This document shows, piece after piece, positions 25,443-34,734 of a stretch of DNA of 64,000 bases (the first letter of the stretch is position 1; every line of letters starts with the position of its first letter). The stretch covers positions 1,860,001-1,924,000 of the forward strand of contig NZ_VFNL01000001.1 of assembly GCF_006715565.1 (NCBI RefSeq), written 5' to 3'. Both the position numbers and the translations under genes were made by a program. This DNA comes from Microbacterium sp. SLBN-154 (GTDB taxonomy: Bacteria; Actinomycetota; Actinomycetes; Actinomycetales; Microbacteriaceae). The notes beneath the pieces were generated by a model that saw only the letters and a program-made list of their open reading frames with translations, searched no databases and was not told the DNA's origin.

Positions 25443-27206
25443 ATGGCGACGACACTGCCACTGCAGGAATCCACCCCCGGCCGCTCGACCACGCTGCCGC
25501 CGCGACAGGCCGCGCTGCTGAGCTCGTCCCGCGTCGAGCAGAAGGGCAACATCGTCGTCAAGTGGATCACCTCCACTGACCACAAGACGATCGGGTACAT
25601 GTACCTGATCGCGTCGGTGGTGTTCTTCATGTTCGCCGGCGTGATGGCCCTCATCATCCGTGCCGAGCTGTTCGAGCCCGGCATGCAGGTCGTTCCGACC
25701 AAGGAGCAGTACAACCAGCTGTTCACGATGCACGGCACCGTGATGCTCCTGATGTTCGCGACGCCGCTGTTCGCGGGCTTCGCCAACGCCATCCTTCCCC
25801 TGCAGATCGGCGCCCCCGACGTGGCCTTCCCGCGTCTGAACGCCTTCGCCTTCTGGCTGTTCCTGTTCGGTTCGCTGATCGCGGTCTCGGGCTTCCTGAC
25901 CCCGGCAGGTGCGGCCTCGTTCGGCTGGTTCGCCTACCAGCCGTTGGCGAGTGCGACCTTCTCACCAGGTGTCGGTGGAAACCTCTGGATGCTCGGCCTC
26001 GGCATGAGCGGTTTCGGCACGATCCTGGGTGCCGTGAACTTCATCACGACCATCATCACGATGCGTGCCCCGGGCATGACGATGTGGCGCATGCCGATCT
26101 TCACCTGGAACACCCTCGTCACCAGCATCCTGATCCTGATGGCCTTCCCGGTCCTCGCCGCCGCCATCCTCGCCGCCGGCTCGGATCGCATCTTCGGCTC
26201 GCACGTCTACGACCCCGAGAACGGCGGCGTGCTGCTGTGGCAGCACCTGTTCTGGTTCTTCGGCCACCCCGAGGTCTACATCATCGCGCTGCCGTTCTTC
26301 GGCATCGTCTCCGAGGTGTTCCCGGTGTTCAGCCGCAAGCCGATCTTCGGTTACAAGACCCTCGTCTACGCGACCATCGCCATCGCCGCCCTCTCCGTGG
26401 CCGTGTGGGCGCACCACATGTACGTCACCGGCGGCGTGCTCCTGCCGTTCTTCGCGCTGATGACGATGCTCATCGCCGTTCCCACAGGCGTGAAGATCTT
26501 CAACTGGATCGGCACGATGTGGCGGGGGTCGGTGACCTTCGAGACGCCCATGGTGTTCGCACTCGGCTTCCTGGTCTCCTTCGTCTTCGGCGGTCTGACC
26601 GGCGTCATCCTCTCGTCGCCGCCGCTGGACTTCCACCTCTCCGACTCGTACTTCGTCGTGGCGCACTTCCACTACGTCGTCTTCGGCACGGTCGTGTTCG
26701 CGATGTTCGCCGGCTTCTACTTCTGGTGGCCGAAGTGGACGGGTCGCATGCTGAACGAGCGCCTCGGCATCATCCACTTCTGGCTGCTGTTCATCGGCTT
26801 CCACATGACCTTCCTCATCCAGCACTGGCTGGGCGTGGACGGCATGGTCCGTCGCTACGCCGACTACTCCGCCGCGGACGGGTGGACCTGGCAGAACCAG
26901 GTCTCCACCATCGGTGCGATGATCCTCGGTGCGTCGATGATCCCGTTCCTCTTCAACGTCTGGATCACCGCGCGCAAGGCGCCGAAGGTCACCGTCAACG
27001 ACCCGTGGGGCTACGGCGCCTCGCTCGAGTGGGCGACCTCGTGCCCGCCGCCGCGGCACAACTTCACCTCGATCCCGCGCATCCGCAGCGAGCGTCCGGC
27101 GTTCGACCTGAACCACCCCGAGGCGGGCCTCCCCGTCGGCGTGGGCCCGGCGAAGGACGCGCCCGACACGCCCGTGGTCGACCTGGCACAGGGAGAGGTC
27201 AAGTAA
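25443..27206 (+). CDS. ctaD: Cytochrome c oxidase subunit I (CtaD)
   Basis: This 587-residue heme-copper subunit has about twelve transmembrane helices and holds heme a and the heme a3-CuB site. Diagnostic segments are [38 protein letters not shown] (heme a ligand) and [27 protein letters not shown] (CuB His and the cross-linked His-Tyr). [10 protein letters not shown] (CuB His pair) and [27 protein letters not shown] (heme ligands) follow. The N-terminal 25 residues and the proline-rich C-terminal tail are cytoplasmic. Translation is probably coupled to ctaC and ctaF. Confidence 0.98.
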   Translation: MATTLPLQESTPGRSTTLPPRQAALLSSSRVEQKGNIVVKWITSTDHKTIGYMYLIASVVFFMFAGVMALIIRAELFEPGMQVVPTKEQYNQLFTMHGTVMLLMFATPLFAGFANAILPLQIGAPDVAFPRLNAFAFWLFLFGSLIAVSGFLTPAGAASFGWFAYQPLASATFSPGVGGNLWMLGLGMSGFGTILGAVNFITTIITMRAPGMTMWRMPIFTWNTLVTSILILMAFPVLAAAILAAGSDRIFGSHVYDPENGGVLLWQHLFWFFGHPEVYIIALPFFGIVSEVFPVFSRKPIFGYKTLVYATIAIAALSVAVWAHHMYVTGGVLLPFFALMTMLIAVPTGVKIFNWIGTMWRGSVTFETPMVFALGFLVSFVFGGLTGVILSSPPLDFHLSDSYFVVAHFHYVVFGTVVFAMFAGFYFWWPKWTGRMLNERLGIIHFWLLFIGFHMTFLIQHWLGVDGMVRRYADYSAADGWTWQNQVSTIGAMILGASMIPFLFNVWITARKAPKVTVNDPWGYGASLEWATSCPPPRHNFTSIPRIRSERPAFDLNHPEAGLPVGVGPAKDAPDTPVVDLAQGEVK

Positions 27207-27647
27207 GTGCGTACCAACGTCGGACTCTGGTGGCTGCTCAGCGGCTTCTTCCTGCTGGTCTTCGCGTTCTACACGGTGTGGAACATCATCTCCTACACGA
27301 CCGCCGAGGTCCCGTGGTTCTCGGCGATCGAGTGGGTCGGCTCCGTCGCGCTGCTGTTCACGGCCTTCATGGCGGCTCTGATCGCGTTCTACATCCAGCG
27401 CGTGCACGTCGCTCAGGGTGGCGAACTTCCCGAGGACGTGCTCACCGCCGATATCGATGACGGCGACCCCGAGATGGGCGAGTTCAGCCCGTGGTCGTGG
27501 TGGCCCATCGTGCTGGCCTTCTCTGCGGGTCTCGCCTTCATCGGCCTGGCCGTGGGCGCGTGGATGGTGCCGATCGGCCTCGGAGTCTTCGCCGTCGCGA
27601 TCGTCGGCTGGGTGTACGAGTACTACCGCGGATACTTCGCCCGCTGA
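27207..27647 (+). CDS. ctaF: Cytochrome c oxidase subunit 4 (CtaF)
   Basis: This small actinobacterial oxidase subunit (146 residues) has four hydrophobic helices (GLWWLLSGFFLLVFAFYTVWNIISY; AIEWVGSVALLFTAFMAALIAFYIQR; WWPIVLAFSAGLAFIGLAVGAWMVPIG; LGVFAVAIVGWVYEYYRGYFAR). An acidic loop between helices 2 and 3 contains GGELPEDVLTADIDDGDPEMGEFSPWSWW, which is typical of the family. It starts with GTG directly after the ctaD TAA stop, with no gap. Confidence 0.93.
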   Translation: MRTNVGLWWLLSGFFLLVFAFYTVWNIISYTTAEVPWFSAIEWVGSVALLFTAFMAALIAFYIQRVHVAQGGELPEDVLTADIDDGDPEMGEFSPWSWWPIVLAFSAGLAFIGLAVGAWMVPIGLGVFAVAIVGWVYEYYRGYFAR

Positions 27648-27649
27648 CG

Positions 27650-28450
27650 GTGGGGTTCCGACTGGAGTCCGTCGCGGCGTCCGCCTCGGGCCCGCGACCG
27701 AGCAACCAGGATTCGGCGTTCGCGGCGCCCTGGGGTGCGGGAGTTGCCGACGGCGTCGGCGGTGGTCCCGCCGGAGATCTCGCGTCAGCCGCTTTCGTGC
27801 ACCGTCTGGTGGCGGGGTGGCACCAGTCTCCGGATGCCGAGATGCTGACCGAGCGCACGCTGATGGCCAACTGGGACATCGCGGCCCATGGGCACCGCGA
27901 TCCACGGCTCGTCGGAATGGCGACGACCTTCACGGGCCTCTTCGTCGGATATCGGAACCGGCTCCTCCTCGCCCACATCGGAGATTCCCGCGCCTACTCT
28001 CTCCGGTCGGGAACGATGACCCGGATGACGCGCGACGACTCGTTCGTCCAGGCGCTGGTCGACGGCGGCCATGTGCGCGCCGAGGACGCCATGAGCCATC
28101 CGCACCGTAACCTGATCACGGCCTCCATGTCCGGCGGCCCTGATGACCTTCCGCTGGTGACGTGGGTCGATACTCTCCAGGACGACCGCTGGCTCCTGTG
28201 CAGCGATGGACTCACCGACTACGTCGACGACGTCGCGGTGAGCGAGGTCTTGAGTCGGGATGACCGCGAGGAAGCGGCGTCAGAGCTGATCGACCTGGCG
28301 CTCGATGCCGGCGCTTCCGACAACGTCACCGTCGTGGTCGCCGACGTGATCGCTTCCGACGACGCCCCGCCGAGGAAGACGCCGGTGTTCGTCGGCGCCG
28401 CGGCGCGACGCTTCACGCTCGACGATCCGTTCCGCGACGTCGCCGTCTGA
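27650..28450 (+). CDS. PP2C family serine/threonine protein phosphatase
   Basis: This 266-residue metal-dependent phosphatase shows the PP2C motifs in order. They are GPRPSNQDSAFAAPWGAGVADGVGGGPAGDLASAAFV (metal ligands Asp and Gly), MATTFTGLFVGYRNRLLLAHIGDSRAYSLRSGTMTRMTRDDSFVQ, and NLITASMSGG. DDRWLLCSDGLTDYV and ASDNVTVVVADV follow. It starts at GTG 27650, overlapping the end region of ctaF. It may be cotranscribed with the oxidase operon. No kinase gene is next to it, so its targets are unknown. Confidence 0.87.
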   Translation: MGFRLESVAASASGPRPSNQDSAFAAPWGAGVADGVGGGPAGDLASAAFVHRLVAGWHQSPDAEMLTERTLMANWDIAAHGHRDPRLVGMATTFTGLFVGYRNRLLLAHIGDSRAYSLRSGTMTRMTRDDSFVQALVDGGHVRAEDAMSHPHRNLITASMSGGPDDLPLVTWVDTLQDDRWLLCSDGLTDYVDDVAVSEVLSRDDREEAASELIDLALDAGASDNVTVVVADVIASDDAPPRKTPVFVGAAARRFTLDDPFRDVAV

Positions 28451-28477
28451 GTCGGGTCGCGTCTCGCGGCGCGCCGG

Positions 28478-28903
28478 TCAGCGAGCCGCAGACGTCTGCG
28501 CCCGCACGACCATGACGGTCGGGTCGAACGTTCGGGGGAGAGGGCCCTCGTCGTTCTCGGTGGGCTGTCCTTCTCTGACCCAGTATTCGTACCCGCCGAT
28601 CATCTCCCGCACCGCGATGCCGAGGCCGGCAAGGGCGGCCGCCGCCTTGGTGCCGGCGTTGCAACCGGGGCTCCAGCAGTAGACGATGACCTCTCTCACC
28701 CCCGCCAGCTCCTGGGGCGCCCGCGTGGGGATCTCGCGATAGGGGAGATGCCGGGCGCCGGTGATGCGCCCCTGCCGCCACGCCTCGTCGCTGCGCACGT
28801 CGAGGAGGACGACGTCCTCGCCCGCGCGTTGCGCGGCGTAGACGTCGGAGGCGTCGGTCTCGTAGGCGAGCTTGGCGGCGAAGTACGAGGCGGCGTCGAT
28901 CAT
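28478..28903 (-). CDS. Rhodanese-like domain-containing protein
   Basis: This 141-residue single rhodanese domain may carry a persulfide on the loop cysteine in VIVYCWSPGCNAGTKAAAALAGLG. Upstream motifs are AQRAGEDVVLLDVRSDEAWRQGRITGARHLPYREI, with the standard DVR-W--G-I-GA-HLPYREI pattern. The loop lacks the usual arginine of the CXXGXR active site, so sulfurtransferase activity is uncertain. It starts at ATG 28903, with TACAGT 6 nt upstream, so it is probably leaderless. It is convergent with the PP2C gene. Confidence 0.86.
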   Translation of the reverse strand: MIDAASYFAAKLAYETDASDVYAAQRAGEDVVLLDVRSDEAWRQGRITGARHLPYREIPTRAPQELAGVREVIVYCWSPGCNAGTKAAAALAGLGIAVREMIGGYEYWVREGQPTENDEGPLPRTFDPTVMVVRAQTSAAR

Positions 28904-28909
28904 GCGCCC

Positions 28910-28915
28910 ACTGTA
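28910..28915 (-). promoter_or_regulatory. Putative -10 element (leaderless) for the rhodanese gene
   Basis: On the minus strand TACAGT lies exactly 6 nt before the ATG at 28903. Confidence 0.4.
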
Positions 28916-29054
28916 GGAGGCGGACGGCCGACGTCGCGATCTGCGTGACGGTCATCGACCGGTGGTTTCCTGCCGTTCCGCGAGGATGCGTCTACCCGGG
29001 GGCGGCGGGGACACGAGCCGGGCGGATGCACCGGCCACCCGCGACGGCCGACAT

Positions 29055-29098
29055 GGTGAAGGGCCCTACCCTCCCGGGGGAGTGCAGGGCCCTTCACC
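29055..29098 (-). terminator. Terminator-like hairpin after the ctaE-qcrCAB operon
   Basis: The arms are GGTGAAGGGCCCT (29055-29067) and AGGGCCCTTCACC (29086-29098), 13 perfect bp around an 18-nt loop, 9 bp past the qcrB stop. The remainder of the 28904-29107 gap shows no gene. Confidence 0.7.
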
Positions 29099-29107
29099 GT
29101 GAACGGA

Positions 29108-30952
29108 TCAGTCCTTGTCGCGCGTGGGGGGACGGGTCTCCTCGGCGACGATGACGTTCGAGGGGCGAACCGCCGTCTCCGAGCGGCTGCCGTCGTCGAT
29201 GGGCACATGCGGAGCGTCGGGGACCCCGGCGCGCTCGTGGGCGCCCTGCAACTCGGCATCCTTCTCGCTGGCGACGTGGTCGAGCGTGTGGTGCTGGTGC
29301 TCCAGCGCCGCGTCGAGTTCCGTCTGCGTGAGCGGGGTGAGGCGGTCCTCGAAGAACCACCGGGAGATGGATGCGCGCACGTTCTGGTGCCACGGGATGC
29401 GGCCCTTCGCGTTCGGACGCACCACCAGGGGCTCGTACACGTCGGTCTCGATGAGCTTCCAGCGCTCGTACTCGTCGACCGGCTGGTGGACCTCGATGTA
29501 CTCGCCGCCCGGGAGCCGCACGATGCGGCCCGACTCGTAGCCGTGCAGGAGGATCTCGCGGTCCTTCTTCTGCAGCGCGATGCAGATGCGCTTGGTGACG
29601 AAGTAGGCGATGATCGGGCCGAGGATGAGCGCCACCTGCAGGGTGTGGATGACACCCTCCATGGTGAGCCAGAAGTGGGTTGCGATCAGGTCGGAAGACG
29701 CTGCCGCCCACATCACCGCGTAGAAGGTGACACCGGCAGCGCCGATGGCGGTGCGGGTCGCCGCGTTGCGGGGACGCTGGGCGATGTGGTGCTCGCGCTT
29801 GTCACCCGTGATCCATGCCTCGATGAAGGGGTAGAGGGCCACCACGACGAGGAAGAGCCCGAGGATCGTGATCGGGATGATGATGTTCCACGACCAGGTG
29901 CGGTCGAGGAAGACCGTCTCCAGGTGCGGAGGGATCAGACGCAGCATCCCGTCGGCGAAGCCGATGTACCAGTCCGGCTGGGTTCCCGCCGACACCGGCG
30001 ACGGGTCGTACGGGCCGTAGTTCCAGATCGGGTTGATGGTGAACAGCGACGCCACCAGCACGATCACGCCGAACGTGATGAAGAAGAAGCCGCCCATCTT
30101 GGACATGTAGACCGGCATCATCGGGTAGCCCACGACGTTGTCGTTCGTGCGGCCGGGGCCGGCGAACTGCGTGTGCTTGTTGATGATCATCAGCATCAGG
30201 TGCGCGACGAGCAAGGCCACCAGGATGGCGGGCAGCAGCAGGATGTGCAGCGCGTAGAGGCGACCGACGATGGCGGTGCCCGGGAACTCGCCGCCGAAGA
30301 GCAGGAACGAGGTCCACGTGCCGATCAGGGGGATGCCCTTGATCATTCCGTCGATGATGCGGAGGCCATTGCCCGAGAGCACGTCGTCGGGGAGCGAGTA
30401 GCCGGTGAAGCCCTCACCCATCGCGAGGACGAACAGCACGAAGCCGATGACCCAGTTGAGCTCGCGGGGCTTGCGGAACGCGCCGGTGAAGAACACGCGG
30501 AGCATGTGCACGCCGATGCCGGCGATGAAGACCAGCGCGGCCCAGTGGTGGATCTGGCGGACCAGGAGGCCGCCTCGGATGTCGAACGAGATCTCGAGCG
30601 TCGAGGCCATGGCAGCCGACATCTCGATACCGCGCATCGGCAGCCACGACCCGGTGTAGTGGGTCTCGACCATGGACGCGTCGAAGAAGAACGTCAGGAA
30701 CGTCCCCGAGATGAGGACGACGACGAAGCTCCACAGCGCGATCTCACCGAGCATGAACGACCAGTGGTCGGGGAAGATCTTGCGACCCAGCTCTTTGACG
30801 AGGCCGGAGACGCTCGTGCGCTCATCGACGTAGTTGGCCGCCCAGCCGACGAATCGGCCTCCCAGCGGCTTGCCGTCGGTTGTGCCCTGGGTTCCGTCCG
30901 TCATGGCCGGCTCGAGGGTCACGTTCTCTGTGGGGTGGTTCCCGGTGCTCAT
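29108..30952 (-). CDS. qcrB: Menaquinol:cytochrome c reductase cytochrome b subunit (QcrB)
   Basis: This di-heme cytochrome b subunit of the bcc complex has 614 residues, longer than canonical cytochrome b, as usual in actinobacteria. Heme-ligand histidines are in QIHHWAALVFIAGIGVHMLRVFFTGAFRKPRELNW and in LLPAILVALLVAHLMLMIINKHTQF. The Qo-site motif is PDWYIGF rather than PEWY, a known actinobacterial variant. GFTGYSLPDDVLSG is also typical. A long C-terminal extension of about 200 residues contains the later membrane helices and a charged tail. The ATG overlaps the qcrA stop by four bases. Confidence 0.97.
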   Translation of the reverse strand: MSTGNHPTENVTLEPAMTDGTQGTTDGKPLGGRFVGWAANYVDERTSVSGLVKELGRKIFPDHWSFMLGEIALWSFVVVLISGTFLTFFFDASMVETHYTGSWLPMRGIEMSAAMASTLEISFDIRGGLLVRQIHHWAALVFIAGIGVHMLRVFFTGAFRKPRELNWVIGFVLFVLAMGEGFTGYSLPDDVLSGNGLRIIDGMIKGIPLIGTWTSFLLFGGEFPGTAIVGRLYALHILLLPAILVALLVAHLMLMIINKHTQFAGPGRTNDNVVGYPMMPVYMSKMGGFFFITFGVIVLVASLFTINPIWNYGPYDPSPVSAGTQPDWYIGFADGMLRLIPPHLETVFLDRTWSWNIIIPITILGLFLVVVALYPFIEAWITGDKREHHIAQRPRNAATRTAIGAAGVTFYAVMWAAASSDLIATHFWLTMEGVIHTLQVALILGPIIAYFVTKRICIALQKKDREILLHGYESGRIVRLPGGEYIEVHQPVDEYERWKLIETDVYEPLVVRPNAKGRIPWHQNVRASISRWFFEDRLTPLTQTELDAALEHQHHTLDHVASEKDAELQGAHERAGVPDAPHVPIDDGSRSETAVRPSNVIVAEETRPPTRDKD

Positions 30953-32028
30953 CGGCGCTCCCAGAAGCTCGGGCCAACGGGTTCGGTGAAGTCACTCTGG
31001 GCCACGAGGTAGCCCTCGTCGTCCACCGTGATCGGTAGCTGCGGCAGCGGCCGCGCGGCCGGGCCGAAGATCACCCGTGCGCCGTTGGCCACGTCGAACT
31101 GCGACTGGTGGCACGGGCACAGCAGGTGGTGGGTCAGCTGCTCGTAAAGAGCGACGGGGCAGCCGACGTGGGTGCAGACCTTGGAGTAGGCCACGATCCC
31201 GTCGTAGGTCCAGTCCAGACGGTTGGTCTCGGCGGGGAGGTCCTCGGGGCGCAGGCGCATGAGGAGGACGATCGCCTTGGCCTTCTCCTCGAGATAGCCC
31301 TCTTCGTGCGACAGCTCGGCGAGGGGCTCGGGGATGACGTGGAAAGCGGAGCCGAGCGTGACGTCGGCGGCCCGGATGGGCTCGCCGGTCGGGTCGAGGG
31401 CCAGACGCATGCCCTCCCCCCACATGGTGTGCTCCAGAAGGGCGACGGGGTTTCCGGCGATCGGGTTCTCGGTGGAGTTGAACGGAGCGAGACCGCGGAA
31501 CAGCGTGATGCCCGGGAGGATCGAGGCGACCAGCGCGGCGAAGAGGCCGTTGCGGATCAGCGCGCGGCGGCCGAAGCCGGACTCCTCGTTCGCGGTGCGG
31601 AACGATTCCACGACTGCTGCTCGGGTCGTGTCCTTGCCGCGGGTGGCGTGACGGGGCTCGACGTGCTCCTTGTCGGCCATGATCGCCTTGGACCAGTGGA
31701 TGGCGGCGATGCCGATGGCCAGGAGCGCCAGGGCGATCCCCAGACCGATGAAGAGGTTGTTGTACCGGATGTCGGTCAGGCGGCCACTCTCGATCGGGAA
31801 CGCGAAGTACGCCACGATCGCTGCGATGCTGCCGGCGACCGACAGGTAGAACAGGGTGTAGACCGTGCGGACCGCCCGCTTCATCGCGGCGGGATCCTTG
31901 TCCGTCATCCGCTCACGGTGGGGCGGCAGAGCCGGTGCTTTCACCGGATCCTTGACGGCCACGGCAAGACCGCTCGAGGGCTGCCAGGAAGCCCTCTCGT
32001 GGGCGAGCGCGTCGTCCTCGTGTGCCAT
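30949..32028 (-). CDS. qcrA: Menaquinol:cytochrome c reductase Rieske iron-sulfur subunit (QcrA)
   Basis: This 359-residue Rieske protein carries the [2Fe-2S] cluster of the bcc complex. It has the three-helix N-terminal membrane domain of actinobacterial QcrA (AVRTVYTLFYLSVAGSIAAIVAYFAF; NNLFIGLGIALALLAIGIAAIHW; ALIRNGLFAALVASILPGITLF). The second and third helices are joined by a charged loop. Cluster ligands are in VCTHVGCPVALYE and LCPCHQSQFD. The TAT-like RR in GFGRRALIRNG precedes the third helix. The ATG at 32028 was chosen for its position after the qcrC stop. Confidence 0.97.
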   Translation of the reverse strand: MAHEDDALAHERASWQPSSGLAVAVKDPVKAPALPPHRERMTDKDPAAMKRAVRTVYTLFYLSVAGSIAAIVAYFAFPIESGRLTDIRYNNLFIGLGIALALLAIGIAAIHWSKAIMADKEHVEPRHATRGKDTTRAAVVESFRTANEESGFGRRALIRNGLFAALVASILPGITLFRGLAPFNSTENPIAGNPVALLEHTMWGEGMRLALDPTGEPIRAADVTLGSAFHVIPEPLAELSHEEGYLEEKAKAIVLLMRLRPEDLPAETNRLDWTYDGIVAYSKVCTHVGCPVALYEQLTHHLLCPCHQSQFDVANGARVIFGPAARPLPQLPITVDDEGYLVAQSDFTEPVGPSFWERR

Positions 32029-32057
32029 GGTGCTCCTCGTTGCTGTGTCGTGTCGGG

Positions 32058-32858
32058 TCAGTTGGATTTCGCCGTGACCCACACGGTGATGGCGATCAGC
32101 GAACCGATGCCGAAGATCCAGATGAACAGACCCTCGGAGACCGGGCCCAGCGAACCGAGCTCGAACCCACCGGGGGACCGGTTTTCCTGTATGTAGAGCA
32201 GGTAGGTGATGATGTCCCGCTTCTCCTCGAGGGAGAGGTTCATGTTGTTGAACACCGGCATGTTCTGCGGGCCGGTCACCATCGCGGCGTAGATGTTCAG
32301 CGGCGTCGTGCCGTTCAGCGCCGGAGCGTACTTGCCCTCCGTCAGCGCACCGCCCGCGCCGGCGACGTTGTGGCACATCGCGCAGTTGATGCGGAACAGC
32401 TCGCCACCGTGGGACGCGTCGCCCTCACCGTCGAGGACTTCCTCGGCCGGGAACTCGGGACCCGGGGCGACCGACTGGACGTACTCGGCGAGAGCCTGGG
32501 TCTGCGCCTCGGTGAACTGCACGGGCTTCTGCGGAGCCTGCGGGCCCTGCGCCTGCAGCGGCATGCGTCCGGTGCTGACCTGGAAGTGGACCGACAGCTC
32601 GCCGACGCCGTACAGCGACGGGCCGGCCTCGGAGCCCTGCAGGTCCAGGCCGTGGCAGGTGGCGCAGTTGGCCTGGAACAGCAGCTCGCCGTCTTCGACC
32701 GTGAGCTCCTGCGTCGAGCCACCGTCGTCGGTGGCCGCGACGGCTGCGGAGGCGCCGGCGTAGACGCCGCCGGTGATCAGCAGGCCGATGCCGATGAGGG
32801 CTGCGGCGGCCCAGGGGCTGCGGCGACCGGTCGCGCGGTGTGATTTCTTGCGTGCCAT
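32058..32858 (-). CDS. qcrC: Menaquinol:cytochrome c reductase di-heme cytochrome c subunit (QcrC)
   Basis: This 266-residue di-heme cytochrome c fused to the bcc complex replaces a soluble cytochrome c and passes electrons straight to CuA of the oxidase. It has an N-terminal signal anchor (SPWAAAALIGIGLLITGGVYAGASAAVA). The two heme sites are CATCHG and CAMCHN. Axial methionines are likely in GRMPLQ and NMPVF. A C-terminal transmembrane helix is present (EGLFIWIFGIGSLIAITVWV). The ATG at 32858 lies 20 bp after the ctaE stop. Confidence 0.97.
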   Translation of the reverse strand: MARKKSHRATGRRSPWAAAALIGIGLLITGGVYAGASAAVAATDDGGSTQELTVEDGELLFQANCATCHGLDLQGSEAGPSLYGVGELSVHFQVSTGRMPLQAQGPQAPQKPVQFTEAQTQALAEYVQSVAPGPEFPAEEVLDGEGDASHGGELFRINCAMCHNVAGAGGALTEGKYAPALNGTTPLNIYAAMVTGPQNMPVFNNMNLSLEEKRDIITYLLYIQENRSPGGFELGSLGPVSEGLFIWIFGIGSLIAITVWVTAKSN

Positions 32859-32878
32859 GTCGGGGTTCAGCTCCGCTC

Positions 32879-33514
32879 TCACTTGAGGAAGTAGATGACG
32901 AGGAAGAGGGCGATCCAGACGACGTCGACGAAGTGCCAGTAGTACGACACGACGATCGCCGAAGTCTCTTCCTTGCGCCCGAAGTTGCGGACCGCGTAGG
33001 CACGGCCGATGACGAGGAGGAAGGCGATGAGACCACCTGTGACGTGCAGGGCGTGGAACCCGGTGGTGAGGTAGAAGGCCGAGGCGTACGAGTCGGAATC
33101 GATCGTCATGCCTTCGTAGACGAGCTGGGCGTACTCCCACACCTGACCCGACACGAAGATCGCGCCGAGCGCGAAGGTGAGCCAGAACCACTCGACCATG
33201 CCCCAGCGGTTCCAGAAGCGGTTCGACTTCACCGTGTACGGCTGTGCGCGCTCAGCGGCGAAGACGCCCATCTGGCATGTCACCGATGACAGCACCAGGA
33301 TGATCGTGTTGACGGTCGCATACGGCACGTTCAGCAGCTCGGTGCGGTCGGCCCAGAGCTCGGGCGAGGTGCTGCGGAGGGTGAAGTAGATCGCGAACAG
33401 TCCCGCGAAGAACATCACCTCCGAACCGAGCCAGACGATCGTTCCGACGGCGACCGGATCGGGTCGCTTGACGGACCGCATGGCCTGGGAGTAGGTGGCA
33501 GGGGTGGTCGTCAC
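32879..33514 (-). CDS. ctaE: Cytochrome c oxidase subunit III (CtaE)
   Basis: This five-helix subunit III of the aa3 oxidase has about 211 residues. Typical segments are [83 protein letters not shown] and [22 protein letters not shown]. It heads the ctaE-qcrC-qcrA-qcrB operon. Start choice: GTG 33514 has CATAAT 7 nt upstream and fits a leaderless transcript. An in-frame ATG at 33523 would add three residues but would overlap that -10. Confidence 0.95.
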   Translation of the reverse strand: MTTTPATYSQAMRSVKRPDPVAVGTIVWLGSEVMFFAGLFAIYFTLRSTSPELWADRTELLNVPYATVNTIILVLSSVTCQMGVFAAERAQPYTVKSNRFWNRWGMVEWFWLTFALGAIFVSGQVWEYAQLVYEGMTIDSDSYASAFYLTTGFHALHVTGGLIAFLLVIGRAYAVRNFGRKEETSAIVVSYYWHFVDVVWIALFLVIYFLK

Positions 33515-33521
33515 GCTCCCC

Positions 33522-33527
33522 ATTATG
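33522..33527 (-). promoter_or_regulatory. Putative -10 element for ctaE-qcrCAB
   Basis: On the minus strand CATAAT lies 7 nt before GTG 33514. It argues against the ATG at 33523, which lies within it. Confidence 0.35.
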
Positions 33528-33656
33528 TCTGAGATCGGGCCGTCGATCGCCCAACGGATCGGGTGGATCTCTCACCGTCGAACCAATCCTGGGGCTGCAT
33601 GATCGCTGAGGTTCCCCTCACAAAAGCCCACGAAATGGCTTGACGGCCGTCGACAG

Positions 33657-33662
33657 TAGGCT
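33657..33662 (+). promoter_or_regulatory. Putative -10 element for trpD
   Basis: TAGGCT lies 7 nt before ATG 33670 and favours that start over ATG 33664. Confidence 0.35.
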
Positions 33663-33669
33663 GATGGCC

Positions 33670-34734
33670 ATGGCGGAGCTGTATTCGTGGCCGGGTGTGC
33701 TGACGAGCCTGTTGGATCGACGCGACCTCAGCGTGTCCGAGTCCACCTGGGCGATGCGTCAGATCATGACGGGCGACGCGACCCCCGCGCAGATCGGCGG
33801 CTTCCTCACCGCCCTGCGCGCGAAGGGCGAGACGGTCGACGAGATCGTCGGGTTCCGCGACGCGATCCTCGAGGCGGCGGTGCCCCTCGACGTGCCGGCC
33901 GATGTCCTCGACATCGTCGGCACCGGTGGCGACAGGTTCGGCACGGTCAACGTCTCGACCATGGCTGCCGTCGTCGCCGCGGCATCCGGAATCCCCGTCG
34001 TCAAGCACGGCAATAAGGCCGCGAGCTCGTCGTCGGGATCCTCCGACGTGCTGTCCGCCCTCGGTATCGATCTCACCCTCGATCCCGCAGCCGTCGCAGA
34101 AAGCCTCTCCCGCGCGGGCATCACCTTCGCCTTCGCCACGGCGTTCCACCCCGGATTCCGCCACGCCGGTCCGGTGCGGCGCGAGCTCGGCGTACCGACG
34201 GTGTTCAACTTCCTCGGGCCGCTGTGCAACCCCGCCCGCGCCGAGGCGAACGCCGTAGGGGTGGCAAACCTCGACCGCGTCCCCCTCATCACCGGCGTCT
34301 TCCGCACGCGAGGCGCGACCGCGCTGGTCTTCCGCGGCGACGACGGATTGGATGAGCTCACCACCACCGGTCACAGCCGGTTGTGGGAGATCAGCCTCGG
34401 CGACGTGCACGAGCACGACCTGGATCCGCGCGACCTGGGCATCCCGCTCGCCGACATCGACGATCTGCTCGGCGGTCAGCCCGAGGAGAACGCCGCGGTC
34501 GTGCGTCGCGTGTTCGACGGCGAGAGCGGTCCGGTGCGCGACATCGTGCTGCTCAACGCCGCCGCGGGCATCGTCGCCTACCGGCTCTTCCGCGATCCCG
34601 GCCAGGCGGGTCGCCCGATCCTCGAGCGGCTGGCGGAGGCTCGGGATGTCGCTGCGGCGGCCATCGACGACGGCGCGGCCGCCGGCAAGCTCGACGAGTG
34701 GGTCACCACGTCGCAGGCGCTCGCGGGGGCATGA
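33670..34734 (+). CDS. trpD: Anthranilate phosphoribosyltransferase TrpD
   Basis: TrpD joins anthranilate and PRPP in tryptophan synthesis. The protein (about 354 residues) has the PRPP loop VDIVGTGGDRFGTVNVSTMAAVVAAASGIPVVKHGNKAASSSSGSSDVLSALGIDL. The anthranilate-site segment ITFAFATAFHPGFRHAGPVRRELGVPTVFNFLGPLCNPA and the downstream LGDVHEHDLDPRDLG match the family. An in-frame ATG at 33664 and a TTG at 33640 are alternatives. Other trp genes are absent, so trpD stands alone, as often in Microbacteriaceae. The PHP gene overlaps its stop (ATGA). Confidence 0.96.
   Translation: MAELYSWPGVLTSLLDRRDLSVSESTWAMRQIMTGDATPAQIGGFLTALRAKGETVDEIVGFRDAILEAAVPLDVPADVLDIVGTGGDRFGTVNVSTMAAVVAAASGIPVVKHGNKAASSSSGSSDVLSALGIDLTLDPAAVAESLSRAGITFAFATAFHPGFRHAGPVRRELGVPTVFNFLGPLCNPARAEANAVGVANLDRVPLITGVFRTRGATALVFRGDDGLDELTTTGHSRLWEISLGDVHEHDLDPRDLGIPLADIDDLLGGQPEENAAVVRRVFDGESGPVRDIVLLNAAAGIVAYRLFRDPGQAGRPILERLAEARDVAAAAIDDGAAAGKLDEWVTTSQALAGA

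Noticed and set aside
33599..33643. A 14-codon reading frame before trpD that could be a tryptophan leader peptide
   Set aside because: It contains no Trp codons and no attenuator-like hairpins follow, so it does not look like a trp leader.
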